Shown: positions 1-13,401 of the stretch, one piece after another | Position numbering within the stretch: the stretch's first letter is position 1 | How the letters are laid out: every line of letters starts with the position of its first letter | Assembly: GCA_016584305.1 (NCBI GenBank) | Contig: JACEEZ010023411.1 | Span: forward strand, 69,501-133,500 | Direction: 5' to 3' | Source: Chionoecetes opilio | Lineage: Eukaryota > Arthropoda > Malacostraca > Decapoda > Majidae | Length of the DNA stretch: 64,000 bases | Position numbers and translations under genes: made by a program | Notes under the pieces: model-generated | What the model saw: only the letters and a program-made list of their open reading frames with translations | Database searches by the model: none | Told to the model about the DNA's origin: nothing

Positions 1-324
1 TAAATAAATATATATATTAATTCATGCCATCCAAAAAGTCCCAAATTCATTCAAAACACATCAAAACTAATCAGGGTTAAGAAATATTTTATCGACCCTG
101 CCATCTCTCGTTTACAACCCTATAAAGAACTAATCTTTTGTTATATACGTCTTATGAGTGTTTCCAAAAAAGGCAAGATAGTGAAAATACAACATTGAAA
201 CCATAGACATAAGAAATAAACTTTAGAGCACAAATAATAACACACACCCAAAAAAAAATTGATTGCTAACTTCAGCCCTCTTGGAAACTGTGACTTCAAT
301 CTCTGAAAATTAAATATAAAACTT
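1..324. other. AT-rich sequence, no gene seen
   Basis: AT-rich with short homopolymers. No convincing coding region or repeat was recognised. Confidence 0.5.
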
Positions 325-841
325 ATTTTGGTATTATTCCAGATGAACACCGAATTCACTTTGGTGGACGAAACTATTTCTTTCTGGTGAGTTTTGATGT
401 GGTTTGAATTAATCTGATAACCGTTTCTGTCGCAAATCTTTTTTTTTTTTTTTAGGTAAAAGTTAGGTTAGGTTAGGTTAGGTTAGGTTAGGTTAGGTAT
501 AGGTTAGGTAAAGGTTAGGTTAAGTATAGGTTCGGTTAGGTTCAATTTGGATTTTTTTGTAATTTTTGTTGAAAAAAAAAAAAAAGTAATTTGCGCCAGA
601 AACGGTTAGCAGATTCATTCAAAACGCATCAAAACTCACCAGAAAAAAATAGGGTAAATTTATAGTTTCACCCAACCAACGATTTTCTGATGCGCCTTAT
701 GTTTTTCTGGTGTGTTTTTATGTGTTTTGAATGAATCTGCTAACCGTTTGTCGCAATTTTTTTTTTTTTTTTTTTTTGCAAAAATGAAGAAAAAAACAAA
801 CAAAATGAACCTAACTTATACCTAACCTAACCTTTACCTAA

Positions 842-886
<45 letters not shown>

Positions 887-1295
887 TTATCTACCTAAAA
901 AAAAAAAAAAAAATTGCGACAGAAACGGTTAGCTGATTCATTCAAAACACACCAGAAAAAGCATAAGGCGCATCAGAAAATCGTTGGTTGGGTGAAACTA
1001 TAAATTACCCGGTTAGATTAGGTTAGGTATGGGTTAGGTTAGGTTAGGTTAGGTATAGGTAAAGGTTAGGTTAGGTTTAGGTTCATTTTTTATTTTTTTT
1101 TTCATTTTTGCCAAAAAAAAAAAATAATAATTGCGACAGAAACGGTTAGCAGATTCATTCAAAACACATAAAAACACACCAGAAAAACATAAGGCGCATC
1201 AGAAAATCGTTGGTTGCTTGAAACTATAAATTAACCAAAAATAGTTTCGTTCACCAAAGGAAGTTCGATGTTCATCTGGAATAATACCGATTAGT
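325..1295. mobile_element. Nested foldback element with internal TTAGG-like tracts
   Basis: The outer arms (about 325-375 and 1240-1295) are inverted copies containing tattattccagatgaacacc. Inside, the motif gcgacagaaacggttagc recurs near 590, 916 and 1133, with inverted forms near 410-435 and 737-755. Between them lie poly(A)/(T) runs and ggttaggttagg tracts at about 465-535 and 1014-1080. It looks like several foldback copies inserted into or next to each other. Confidence 0.6.
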
Positions 1296-1595
1296 CCTTC
1301 ATAAGATAGTAAACGAGATATGTCAGTTTCAATAAAACTAATATTAATCCTAATCAAAATAGAACAGCGAAAAATACTGATGCCCAATATCGAAATAATA
1401 CCACTTTATCGTTCGTAAGTAAGGAAGTATGCCTGTATATTTTCGTCGACGAAGTGGGTCTACTCTATATTAGTTAATCTGTATTAATAGACAGTGTTAT
1501 TTTAGAAAGCTTAGGAATATATAGAAAGACACCATCATAGGACATCCCAGGAAGTGTTAGTCATGAGAACAGCAGTCGAGAATCAGGGAAAGCTA

Positions 1596-1760
1596 CCGTC
1601 AATAACACTAAAGTCGCCACTGCACTAATGTCGCCAGGCTTAACCATATAAACCACTGTGCTGCCTTTTAATGCCCAATACATCCCCCTGTGGGAGCTAA
1701 AATTCGTAATAATACCCCCTGGCGACATAAGTGCAGTGGCGACTATAGTGTTATTGACGG
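1596..1760. mobile_element. MITE, TA-flanked foldback family A (copy 1)
   Basis: Terminal inverted repeats of about 45 bp beginning CCGTCAATAACACTA and ending TAGTGTTATTGACGG, flanked on both sides by TA. The TA duplication suggests mobilisation by a Tc1/mariner-type transposase. Copies 2 and 3 lie at 49631 and 57059. Confidence 0.8.
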
Positions 1761-1839
1761 TAAGGAAAAACAGGACACCTTAGAAACACATGAGTATGGT
1801 TGAGGGAAATTTACGTCCATACACCTATTTACACCCCCT

Positions 1840-2326
1840 CTCTCTTTCCTCCCTTATTCCCTTCTTCAAATCCCTTACCCCTTTTTTCCCCTTTCTATAC
1901 TTCCTTAACCTTTTTCCCACACTTTACCCCTTGCTCACCTTTCTAAGTTTTTTACAATTGTTGATCTCTCTTTCCTTTTTTTCCGATTTTTTTAAGTTTT
2001 TTAAAATTTTTTTTCTTTTTATTTTTTTTTCTTATTTTTTCTTCGTTTCCCTTTTTCCCTTTTATTTTTCCTCTCTTAATTTCTTTAGTTTTTTTTCCTT
2101 GTTCTCCTTTTCTTCTCTTTTCCCTTTGCTTTTAATCTCTCTCTTCTTCTCTCTCTCGCTCTTTCTCTTTTTCCTCTCTCTCTCTCTTCTCTTCTCTTTC
2201 TCTTCTCTCTCTCTCATTCTCCTCTCTCTCCTCTCTCTCTCTCTTTCTCTCTCCTCTCTTTTCTCTCTTCTCTCTCCCCCTTCTCTTCTTCTCCTCCCCC
2301 TCTTCCCCTCTCTCTCTCTTTCCCCT

Positions 2327-2358
<32 letters not shown>

Positions 2359-2360
2359 AA
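1840..2360. repeat. Pyrimidine-rich (CT/TTC) low-complexity block
   Basis: About 500 bp of imperfect C/T runs ending in pure (CT)n. Open frames on both strands here are translated low complexity. Confidence 0.85.
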
Positions 2361-2370
2361 GAAAGTGAAA

Positions 2371-4300
2371 GCAATTAAAATATAATACAAAAAGGGAAAA
2401 AAGAGAAACAAAAGAGATACAGGAGAGGAACTTATTCAAAAAGATTTCCCTTCTCCTCGCTACTACTTCTACTACTACCTACTACTTACTACTACTATTA
2501 CTACCTCACTACTAGATCACCCTCACTAAAAACACAATAAAAAAAAAGCCACACACACCATAAAAGCCAGTTGTCCCTTTCGGGGCTTTGTTTTGAGGCT
2601 TGACGGCTGAAAATTCTCCTGCCGCCTCGCAGTGTTGCCAAGCACGGGGACAATCCCCCAGTTTGGGGATCGGAGACAGATGGGAAGGGGGATATAAAAC
2701 CCTTTTTGGGGGGAAATTTTTTCATTTAAAATGCTCTGACCACTTCCTTTTATAGACCATCCCCTACAAACAGCAAATGCAATGTAGGGGACCTGATATA
2801 TTGCCTTGTATGTTTGATTTAGTCATATAAATAGGAAATATTCTGAAAAAAATTGAAATTAATTTAGTAGTTTTTAAGTGTCAAGTGGGTATTAAATTAG
2901 AAACCTAAAAAAATGCAACTGCAACATTTTCATGTCAATACTTATATAATTATATATCAGATTTAGAATCAGAAGATAAGGATGGAAGATATGTTGTGCA
3001 CATTGAATGTTTATATATAATATAATATATTTTAAATATATTTTAATATATATATATTATATATATATATATATATTATAAATATTTATATAATATTTTA
3101 TTTATAATAATAATAATATAAGCGAAAGTGTTCTGTCTGTGTGGTTTGGGTTTTAAAGGGTTTTTATTAACTCAATAAGACCCCAAACGGGGTATTGGGT
3201 TTTCAAATTAGTAATAAATAACGTATTGCCCGGGTAAAGAAAAAAAACAAAAAAACAAGAACTAGATTTAATAGCTAATTTTAACAAAAGCTAATAACGA
3301 AATAGTTTCAAAAACAGATAAGCAAACATAATTTTCACTTACGGTAGGAAACATAGGAACAGCTCTATTTAAAAATGTTTGAAATTTCTCCAATAAACTC
3401 GCTAAGTTTAAAAGCATTTTTATAATTTTACGGGCAAAGTTCATCATTTTATATTTTTTAGGGAATACTAGTAGTGGGGTTTTAATACTGCTTTCGAACT
3501 TTAAAAAGAAAGTCTACATTTAAAAAGGTAATAAAAATTTTTTCCTACGTCTTTTCATATTACAGTGGGTGCATAACGTCCTCAATTTAAATTAGTATAT
3601 CTACCTTCACATGGGAAAAACGATATTAGACCTTAAATTTAATAATGCCTGAATATTTAGAGGGTATTTCATCAAATAACTTTGCTTTTCCTTTTTTTTC
3701 GTCATAATCAATTTCCAAATAAACTGAAACTCGAAAAATGCCAGGGGTCGTAGCATTTTAACTCAAAGGTTGGTCTACTTTTTGTTTTGGCTCCGCGATA
3801 TTTTTTTCAAAAATTTAATTTCGCGAAAACATTGACACCGCTCTAAATACCAAAAAATATAGTTCTTCTGTTGTTTCTTAATTATATGGATGACATGCTT
3901 ACAGGGAACGTTCTAAAATAGCAATTTAATGCAAATTACTCGCCTCATAGCAAAGCTTAATATATTTTTTTACAAGTATTTTGTGGCATGAAAATTTTTG
4001 GGCGTGTTCCCTGTTTCTAAGACAGTACTGCGCGTCTGGAAAACGTTGTCAAAATCATAAGCCCCTTGGAAAAAGAAAAAAAAAAATCCCGAAAGGGGCT
4101 TGTTGTGCGAAATTAGTTATAATTGTGGAGGCGACGTGCCGCGGCGGGGAGTGGTGGGCGGGGAAATTGTGGGGGGAGATTGAATCAAACTTTACGACTT
4201 CACGCGTCGATCATTGCATTCCAAGCTTTTTATTGTTTGAACCAATAATAAACAGGAAAATATACTCCCTAGGTAAATAACTTCTAAACATTCGTTTTGA
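2371..4300. other. Non-coding sequence without recognised gene
   Basis: Mixed AT-rich sequence with a (TA)n-like stretch at about 3005-3120. No family was recognised and open frames are short and uncharacteristic. Confidence 0.4.
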
Positions 4301-7300
4301 TATATAATTCATAATAGCTTTTAAATCGCCTCCTCAAACTAAAACCCCCTTTGGTTTTTTTGGTTTATACAATGTTTTACAGAATCAGGTTTCTATAAAT
4401 ATCATATAGAAAGAAATCGTTCTTAATTTATATTTGTGTGTTTTAAGGGCAGGGGAATAAGCCCATTTTTTTTCTTTAATTGACCAACTTTTTCCCAAAA
4501 ATTGTGATTTTAAAACGCCAGCGACCCCTGGCATTTGGGATTTGCTTTCCTCTAATTGATAAAAAACTAAATTATTGTGAGTTTCTTCCTTCCCGTTTGT
4601 TTGTAAATGGGGGTTACACCTTGCTGAAACTTCCTTTAACCAAATTACCATTAACATCATTTACACAAATAAAAACATTGGGTCATACGCAATATTTAAC
4701 AAATGGTTACCTTCAAACCCAAAGGAGATCTATAGAGTTTTGATCATCAATTGTTTAAAAACAAATAATTTTGATGATATTTGTTGTTACCCCTTTTCCA
4801 AATTCCTTAAACCAAAAATTAAAAATCCTGTATCAAAAATACTCCCTATTGTTTTCCCCCCAAATTCCCATAAATCATACACAGCGGGTATTGTTTTATT
4901 CACTCCAACAACCTCCTCATAAAGTTTTACAGGTTACTTTAACTCCTATTGTTTTAAAACCCCCAGACCCCCAAAACCCAACAACAAAATTTGGTACAAT
5001 TAAATTTTTTCATAGAGATCTATACTAACGTCAAGTGGTAGATAAATTTATATTTTTTAAAAACCCTACATAGCCCTTTTTTTCCCTGGACTATCTGTTA
5101 TTTTTAGCCATAAAATCCCCATAAAACTTAGTTCCTAATATACGTACCGGCACTATTTCTATATTTTTTATTCCCAAACTTAAATTTTTTAAACCCTTCT
5201 TATTTTCCCCTCTCGAAAAAATAAGAACTTTATTTTTTGTCAACTTTTATGTAACCCCCCTATCACGTACCCCTGCAAGCACTCAGGCCTCCTACAGCTG
5301 CGGCGATGTCTCCGCCAGTATCACGTTCGTCAGCAAAAATAAACAAATATTCTCAAATAAACATCAAAGGCATTTTGTGCTCAAGGGGCGGGATATCTAT
5401 CTTTTATAAAAGTTTGCCGGAAAGTTACTACCCACGTGCGTTTTTTAATCATTAAAAAATACGCAAATAACAGTGGAGACAAGTTTTCACCCCCCTAACA
5501 CCCATTTACAATGGAAAAAATCAATTTCCAGTTGTTAGTTTTTAACAGACTTTGCTTTTTTCATACTCTTGATCACGTAAGACATCTCCTTAAAATTACT
5601 ATTTTAATATTTTTAACCTAAGGGGGTTCTTTTTTAAAAGTCAAAGGCTTTCCTATAATCTAAAAGGCACAGAAAAAGTTGTTTGCCATTACTGATATAA
5701 AAGTGACTTAATATGTGAAAAATTAATTGGGTCAAGGGTGCTGTAATCTTTCTAAAAACCCCTTTTCATTACCCAAAACCCCTGTTTATCAGATAATCAT
5801 AAAGTCTAGTATTTTTTAATGATGAAATGTTTACCTAAACACTGTAAAGTAAACCTCTATAATTTTTTATCAACATTATCAATGTTACCTTTATGCTTTT
5901 ACAGGGCTTCATAAACCGACGTCCCTCAGAAGGAATAACTGCGTTTTCAAGATTAATTAAACACTGTACAAAAACAACTACCATGGGTCTGGCAGTGCTT
6001 TAAAACTTTTAATATATTATCAATTCCTGGTGACTTTTTCCTTTTTTTAAGTTTTTTGAATGTTTTCTTTAAATTTCATTAAAATAAATGGGGAAAATTA
6101 AATTTAAATAATTTTCATTTTTTTTCTAATGAACTGTATTCACTGATTATTTGCTGCTTTTAGCGTAAAGCGTTGTTTTGAACATGATTTCGTCTGAGCA
6201 GTGAACGCTTGGGTACTTACAAAAATAGAAATTCCAAAAAAAAATCCAAAGAAAAATTTTCAATATTTTCCCTTTATTTTTTATTAAAATTGCCCGTATT
6301 TTCCTAGGGTTTTCATCTAATGTTTTGGTTTGGATGTACATTTTTTTCATAAAAACCAACCGTTCGCTTGCCTTATACTCTTTTTGTTTCTTCGCCGTAT
6401 TTTCAAAATGCTTTTTTTTTCCTCGGAACTCTTAAGTGTAACCTTTTCCTGAAGTTTACATATTCCCTTTTTTGATATCTGCATTGGTTTACTGAACCGG
6501 GTTTTTTTTTCATTTAATGTTTCGAACGGGCAGGTTTGTTTGAGCTGGCGGGTTTTCAACAACCGTTTCTCTAGTTTCTAATAGTATCTCGGATTACCGA
6601 TGCCAAATTATCCCTCAGGTTGGTTCACATTTCACTTCGATGATCGAATCGAGCTCCTTTTTTAGAGAAGAATTTTCACTGTATTAATAGCATTTTCATA
6701 TTGGTGTTTTCTTGTATTTCCACCTCTTTTTTAGAGCATTCTGTCGATTGTTTTCTCTTAAACACACCGGCTGAGTATTTTCAAATTTTTTTGTCTATTA
6801 GGAAGATACGACATAGGGTTTTGTTTTTTGGAGTAAAGGATCAAAAAAAATCTACTTTTAAATCCCATATTTTGGGGTATTCTGAGAAGAACATATTCTC
6901 CTCAACAATCTTTTATCAGCACAGTACAGCACCAAAACCCTTTTTCTTCACCCACTCTTCCATTCACAAGAAGAAGTTATGACACTGACAAATTCAAAAT
7001 TTAATTTCCTACCATTGTTATTGACAAAAACTATTGAAGTATTTTTGTAAGGGGACATCACTAACTGATGGCATCATGCCGTACATAAATTCAGGTAGTG
7101 TTCGTTCCTCCAACTTCTTTGGTATAATTCTCTCATCCTCCCCCTGTTTTTATTAAAGTCACCAATTAAAATTTCAGGTTGCAATTTTGCAGCTAATTTT
7201 CTACATCTTCTGCAAGGTCATCATAAATTTCATTATAATAATACTTGGAGGGTTATGAGGGAAACACGCTCCCAATAATAGCTCACCTTTACTTGAAGCC

Positions 7301-7450
7301 AAAGCACCCAGTCACATGAACTCCAAAAAAAGCCCCTTTTCGATACATCCCGTGAACTTTTGGATACAAAACATGAATACCCTTCATAAAAATACCCGGG
7401 GATGGGTGTTTCTTTACGTTGGTTTATACCATAAAATTCAAAACCACTTT
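4300..7450 (-). mobile_element. Degenerate non-LTR retrotransposon (LINE) with endonuclease and reverse transcriptase remnants
   Basis: Read on the minus strand, endonuclease-like KYYYNEIYDDLAEDV (about 7200-7245) is followed by EILIGDFN (about 7155-7180). Reverse transcriptase blocks then follow in the correct order: LDYRKAFD (about 5639-5662), GENLSPLLFAYFL (about 5455-5495), and a damaged motif C reading FADERDT where FADDT is expected (about 5310-5340). VDK..VLIFSRGK follows near 5210-5245. Frames shift repeatedly, so this is a dead copy. The element type (CR1-, RTE- or jockey-like) and both ends are uncertain. Confidence 0.7.
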
Positions 7451-7734
7451 CACAAAATTGGGCTTTACACTTAGTTTTCAGTTAAACACACAAATCGAAA
7501 ATTTTTTATATAGTCTTCAAAATATTTTATTTTTTTTTTCTGTTGTGTGGTGTGTCCGCGATAGGGGTTTTCCGCCCCCCCGGGGACAATCCAATTTTGG
7601 CCAGTTTTGGGAACCAGCTCGCCAGGGGGAACTTTTTAAGGCCCTTAGATGATCTGAAACTTAAAAAAAAAAAAAAAAAAGCAGCCTTTAGCGAGATTGT
7701 GAAAAAAAAAAAAGTGGGTTGCGAGAATGAGGAA

Positions 7735-8370
7735 ACCCTTTATGTGGGTGATGGGGAATGGGTGAGTGAATGGGTGGGGTGAGGGGGGTGGGGGGATGGG
7801 TGATGAAATGGGTGGGGGGTTATGGGTTTTGGGGGGGGATGGGGATGGGTGAGGGAATAGGGGGAGGGGTGATGGGGAATGGGTGAGTGAATGGTGTGTG
7901 GTGATGGGTAATGGGTGAGTGAATGGGTGGGTAGTGAAAGGGTGGGGGGGGATGGGTAATGGGTGAGTGAAAAGGGGGGGGGGTGATGGGTAAGGCGTTA
8001 ATAAAAAAATTTTTTACATCCATGATTTAGGAAAGTTTGAAGGGGCTATCTGGAGGGCTGTTTTACCACTCTCCAAAAACTGTAGGGGGAGGGTAAGGGT
8101 AGTGAATGGGGGGGGTGATGGGTAAAGGGTGGGGGGTGGGTGAGTGAGTGGGGGGGGGGTGTGGGTGATGGTGAGGGAATAGGTGGGAGGTGATGGGTAA
8201 GGGTGGTGAATGGGTGTGTGGTGATGGTAATGGGGGGAGTGAATGGGGGGATGATGGGAATGGGTGAGGAAGGGTTGGGGGTGTGGGTAAACGTTTTTTA
8301 AAAATACATTTTAATCCCTGATTTGGCAATTAGAAGGGCTATTGAAAGTACACCACTCCAGAAAGCTGTG
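7735..8370. repeat. G-rich minisatellite in two diverged blocks
   Basis: Repeats of gggtgatgggtaatgggtgagtg fill 7735-8000 and 8085-8290. Each block is followed by a related 75-bp segment (about 8008-8083 and 8291-8370), so a larger unit of about 285 bp was duplicated. The minus-strand Pro-rich frames here are artefacts of it. Confidence 0.75.
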
Positions 8371-8498
8371 TTTGGGGGGCAAAGGGCCCCACAATAGCCC
8401 TCCGAGGAGCTAGCCAAAAAATCCCCCGGGGGGGCGGCTTTGCGGCTAGTATATATATATAATATATAATAATAATTATATATATATATTTAAGGGTA

Positions 8499-8796
8499 CT
8501 CCGTAGTGTACGTAGTGGTTAGCATGCTCGGCTCACAAGTCACAACCGAGAAGCTTTCTATCTAGACCAAGCCGAGAAGTTCCGGGTTCGATTCCCGGGC
8601 GGAGCGAAGATAGATGGGTGGTCTTTCTTAAAACCCGAGCCCCTGTCCACCCTGCAGTGAATGGGTAACGGGTGTTAGCCGGGGGTTTGTGACCCCCTCC
8701 CGGGGTGTTGGCTTCGGCCAACACTAATCTGCAGCGGTAGATCACTATGGCTCTGAGGAATTATCTTCTACCTCTTTGGTAAACAAACAAACAAAC
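8499..8796 (+). mobile_element. tRNA-derived SINE (tRNA-Val-like head)
   Basis: The head resembles tRNA-Val(CAC): CTCCGTAGTG, AGTGGTTAGCA, CTCGGCTCACAA, then a B box GGTTCGATTCC at 8585-8595 and closing GGGCGGAGC. The anticodon/variable part is expanded by a duplicated accgagaag segment, so it cannot fold as a normal tRNA. A non-tRNA body follows and ends in an (AAAC)n tail at about 8780-8796. Confidence 0.75.
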
Positions 8797-8799
8797 TTA

Positions 8800-9700
8800 T
8801 CCACTAAAAGAACTTTTGAACTGTACACCTAGGTAGTTTTTGTGAGTACGGTTCTGTGAGAGATGGGGATTTTGGGGATTTTGGGGATTTTTTGGCCACA
8901 CATTTGTGTGGAGACTATTCAAGTGAACTGGTTGGCAACACTGCCGCTTCAGTTGTCTTGCTACAGTGAAAGGGAGAGGTTGTGCGCGCCTTGCTCTGGT
9001 CTCGTGAAGTGAAGGACCTTTAAATTTGTCCCTTTAAATCCCCACACGAGGTCAAAAGGGAGATTTAAGGTTATTTTGACCACCTCTACATAACATCAGG
9101 TAAAGTGTATGATGTTTAACCCATTTTTGTGGGTTTTATTGTTATTAATCTCCCGTATCTTAGTGATAAAGGCATAAATTGTGATATGTTTTCATTATAT
9201 CACTATTATTCAGTCATATATTCACTTGTTCAATGTTTATTTATTTGTATTTGGTGTGTATGAATGTATAAATGGGTTGTATGTATGAGTGATGGGTAAG
9301 AATTCGTGAATAAAATTACTATTATATTAAGATTGAATAACCGTGACTTGTAATGAATAATGTTTAATTAAAGGGCGTGGTCTTGGCGTGAATAACGAGG
9401 GAATTATGAATAACCATATTAACCAATAACCATTTTGTATAATTTTTTCTCATTTGTCATTTATTATTTTAAATCATCTTCTCTTTCTTTGTGTTTTTAC
9501 TCATTTTTTTTGTTATTCATTTTTTTCTGACTAGTTCGTGAATAACGTTGCTGTGGGAGTGAATAATGTGGATGTGGTTCTGGGAAATAGTTGTTATTCA
9601 CCGGAAATGAAATGATAAGTTTATTCGTTTGGGTAAAATTTGTATTTTTTTTTTTTTTTTTTTACATAATCTAATTTTTTCATCGATTTGGTAGATAGAA
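8800..9700. other. AT-rich non-coding sequence
   Basis: Contains repeated gtgaataa-type words around 9300-9600 and a poly(T) run near 9645. No gene or element recognised. Confidence 0.4.
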
Positions 9701-9736
9701 GGAAAAAAAGAATTAAGCGATATGATTAATTTTTTT

Positions 9737-9766
9737 TTCTCTCTCTCTCTCATCTCTCTCTCTCTC

Positions 9767-9828
<62 letters not shown>

Positions 9829-9885
9829 TTAGGTGTGTTTCAATAACCTCAAATGTAAACGAGAGAGAAAGGAGAGTACCCATTT

Positions 9886-9943
<58 letters not shown>

Positions 9944-10282
9944 CCTGCTTTTTCCTCCTCTCTCTCTCTCTCTCTCTTCATTAGCGTCATTAATTAGGTT
10001 TGCTGTCATGATGTAAAAAATAACTATCATTTTTATCTTTCTCTCTATTTGTTTGTGCTTTGTTTTCCTGTATTTGTTGTTAAAAGTAAAGCAGTTTAAT
10101 AAGAGTAATGGCGTATCATTTGTGTTATCTTGACTGTTTATCAGAGGCCTCTCTCTCTCTCTCTCCTCCGTCCTCTCTTCTCTCTCCCACTCTCTCTCTC
10201 TATCTCTCTCTCTCTCTCTCTGACCATATAATTCGTTCACTCAGAATCACTTAAAGGTACTCTCTCTCTCTCTCATCATCTC

Positions 10283-10372
<90 letters not shown>

Positions 10373-10540
10373 TAGGTGTTTCAAGTACCTCTCAAATGTA
10401 AACCAGAGAGAAAGGAGAGTTCCCATTCTCTCTCTCTCTCTCTCTCTCTCTCCTCGTCCTCTCTCTCTCTCCTCTCTCTCCTCTCTCTCTCTCTCTCTCG
10501 CTCTCTCCTCTCTCTCTCTCTCTTCTCTCTCTTCATTAGC
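9737..10540. repeat. (CT)n arrays with an embedded duplicated element
   Basis: Long CT arrays enclose two copies of a segment with attaggtgt.ttcaa.tacc, cctcaaatgtaaac, gagagagaaaggagagt and cttcattagcgtca (about 9828-10020 and 10370-10580). A third partial copy is at 16670-16712. Confidence 0.8.
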
Positions 10541-10599
10541 GTCATAATTAGGTTTTGCTATCCTATGATGTAAAAAATAACAGCAATACCAATGTTGAT

Positions 10600-10680
10600 A
10601 ATAAATAAATAATAATAATAATAATAACAATAACAATAATAATAATAATAATAATAATAACAACACAACAACACAATATC
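10600..10680. repeat. (AAT)n microsatellite
   Basis: About 80 bp of aataat and aacaat triplets. Confidence 0.8.
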
Positions 10681-10759
10681 TTTACCTTATGTATTTTCTT
10701 AGTCTTTTTCTTATTTTTTTAAAACGGGGCGTAAATAATGACAAAAAAATTATGAGGAA

Positions 10760-13150
10760 CGCTCTCTCTCTCTCTCTCTCTCTCCCCTTCTCCCTCTCTC
10801 TCTCCCCCCCCCCCCCAACCCCTCGTCCCTCCCTCCTTCCTAGGGTTTATCCGAGAAGAGAGAGAGGGAGGGGGGGGGAGAGGGGGGTTTTTCCTTGGGT
10901 CTGGTTTTTTCTTCTTTCCCGTTTGCTGTGTGGGTTTTTTGGGGGGCGGGGTGGGTGTGGTGTTGGTGTGAAATGAGGGTGGTGGGGGAAAGGTGGTGGA
11001 CGGTTGGTGGACGGTGGGGGTAGTTAGGGGGGTGTAGTGGTGGGGGTGTAGTAGAGTGTGGTATAGTATAGTGGTTGAGTAGTAGTGGGGGTTGTAGTAG
11101 TATGGGGGTTGGTAGTATGGTGGTGGTAGTAGATAGTAGTTAGTAGTAGTATAGTGGGGGTATAATGGTATATAGTGGTGGGTGTTTGTATGGGTTAGTG
11201 GGGGTATAGTATGGGGGTTTGTAGTAGTAGTATGTAGTAGTGTAGTAGTGGTTGTAACTAGTAGTTTTGGGGTTTTCAGTAGTGGTGGGGGTAAAGATTG
11301 TAGTATAAAAAATAGCTGTTGAGCAAAGTATGTAATAAAAATGTGTCATTTTGGTTTTTCTTTCTTTTTTTAGGGTTTTAATTAAAATTAGTTAATTAAA
11401 ACTTACTTTTTCTTTTTTTCTTCTTTTTTTTTTACTTCGTTGTTTACTTTTGAATTTTCCCCCCCCATCTCCCCTCTCTCCCCTCTCTCTCTCTCTCTCC
11501 CCCTTTCTTTCTTCTCCCCCTTTTCCCCTCACTCACCCCTTTTTTTGAGGGAGAAATAAGGGTTTTTGGGGAAGTTCACCTTTTGACTTTGGGGTCGTTG
11601 GTGTTTGTGTGTGGCGCGCGTGTTTTGGTTGTGGTATCAGTGGTATGTGTGTGTGTGTGTGTGTGACAGTGGTGTGTGTGTGTTGTTGGGGGGGAAATTT
11701 TGGGGAGGGATACAAAGGAAAAAAAAAAATTTTCAGTGTTTATTTTCTATTGTTTTTCTTAGGAGCTACTATCATTTTCTTCTCCCTCTCCCCTCTCTCT
11801 CTCCTTCCCCCTTCTCCCCCTTCTTCTCTCTCTATCTTCCCTAAACCCCTTTCCCTTTTTCCCCCTCCGCGGGGCCCCTTTCCTGCTTGCCCAAGGGGAA
11901 GAGAGAGAGGAAGAGAGAGGGAAGAGGAGAGGAGAGGAGAGAGTAAAAATTTTTTTGGTGATAAAAAGCGGGTGTTTATTGAGGGGAGATGGGATACCCC
12001 TCTCTGTCTCTTCCTCTCTTCTCTTTCTTCTCTTTCTCTCTCTCTCCTCTTTTTCTCTTCTTTTTTTGTATACGTTTTCTTTTCACAGCTTTTCTTCAAT
12101 TTTCTTAGTTCATCTTCTTTATCAATGTATTTCTCTAATTTATTTTCTCAATGTTTCTCTATATACCCCTTTGTTATATATTTCCTATTTTCTTATAATT
12201 TAGAAAATGCTTAAAACACAAATATTTGTCCCGTACTAACTTTCAAAATTTATTTAAATATCATCTTTTTTTTCAATTAATTTATCTTTTCTATCAATCT
12301 ATCTAACTATCTAACAATTATTCATCTTTATACATGCATTTATTTGTCTTATAGTGTTTTGTCTCAAGTCTATTATTCATTATTCATATTTTTCCTTCTT
12401 ATTCACGTATCTTTATGTATAATTAATTTTTTTTTTTTTTCGAAAATTTAGTTTTTTTTTGGTTTATATGAATTTTTCCCCCCATTTTTTCTTTTTTCTC
12501 TCCTCCCTCTTCTCTCTCTCTTTTTCCTCTCTTCTCTCTCTCTCTCTCTCCTCTCTCCTCTCTTTCCTCTCCTCCTTTTTTTCTTCTCTTCCTCTCTCTC
12601 TCTCCCTTTTAATTCAATATTTGCCTGTGTCCAAAGGGTTCAAGCACCACACACACCACCACCAACACACACACACACACAACACACCCAAAACCACCAC
12701 ACAAACACACCACACACACACACACACACACAATTAACAAACATGGCAATATAACAAACAAACAATATAATCTTAGTTAATTAAAGAAAGAAAAAATATA
12801 TATGAAGCTAGATAGATACGAGAGGCGTGAAGAAAAAATTATTAAGGAAACTAATGAAAGAATGATACAGTAAAATAGGATGAAAGGAAAAAAGAATGAA
12901 GGAAATGAAAAAAATAATGTGGGATTGAATGAAAGGAAAAAAAAGAAAGGAGGAATGAAAGAGAAAGGAAGGAAGGATGAAAGGAAAAAAAAGAAATAAA
13001 AAATAGGAATGAAATAATAGCAATGTGGGAAATATGAAAGGAAGGGAAAGGAAAAATGAAAGGAAAAAGTGAAAGGAGGAATGAAAGAGAGGGGTGAGAA
13101 AGGGAATTAAGTTAAGAAGGGAAGGCAAACAGAGATAGGGAAGAATAGAA
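10760..13150. repeat. Low-complexity block: CT, G-rich, GTAGTA, CA and GAAAGG tracts
   Basis: In order: CT and C/G-rich runs (10760-10975), gtagtagtatggggg minisatellite (10975-11300), CT/GT runs (11460-12060), AT-rich (12100-12450), CT (12480-12610), CA (12640-12732) and gaaaggaaaaaag runs (12840-13150). No exon-like sequence seen. Confidence 0.75.
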
Positions 13151-13320
13151 AGGGTGTTTGGTGGTAGTGGTGGTGGTAGTAGAAGTGGTGGTGGTGGTAG
13201 TGGTAGTGGTGGTGGTGGTAGTAGTGAGGGAACTAGGGAGGAGCAGTCTGTATCGATCCACCTCCCCCTCCTCCTCCTCCTCCTCTTCCTCCTCCACATG
13301 CTGCTGCCGTACCCTGCAAT

Positions 13321-13401
<81 letters not shown>

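Noticed and set aside
2062..2439. Arg/Glu-rich frames as RS-like splicing proteins (here and in other GA/CT arrays)
   Set aside because: They are direct translations of (GA)n repeats, found at every GA/CT array in the window.
3981..4280. 99-residue frame
   Set aside because: No recognisable domain, no splice or repeat support.
8499..8605. Functional tRNA-Val gene
   Set aside because: Extra duplicated bases in the anticodon/variable region prevent a normal cloverleaf, and a SINE body with (AAAC)n tail follows.
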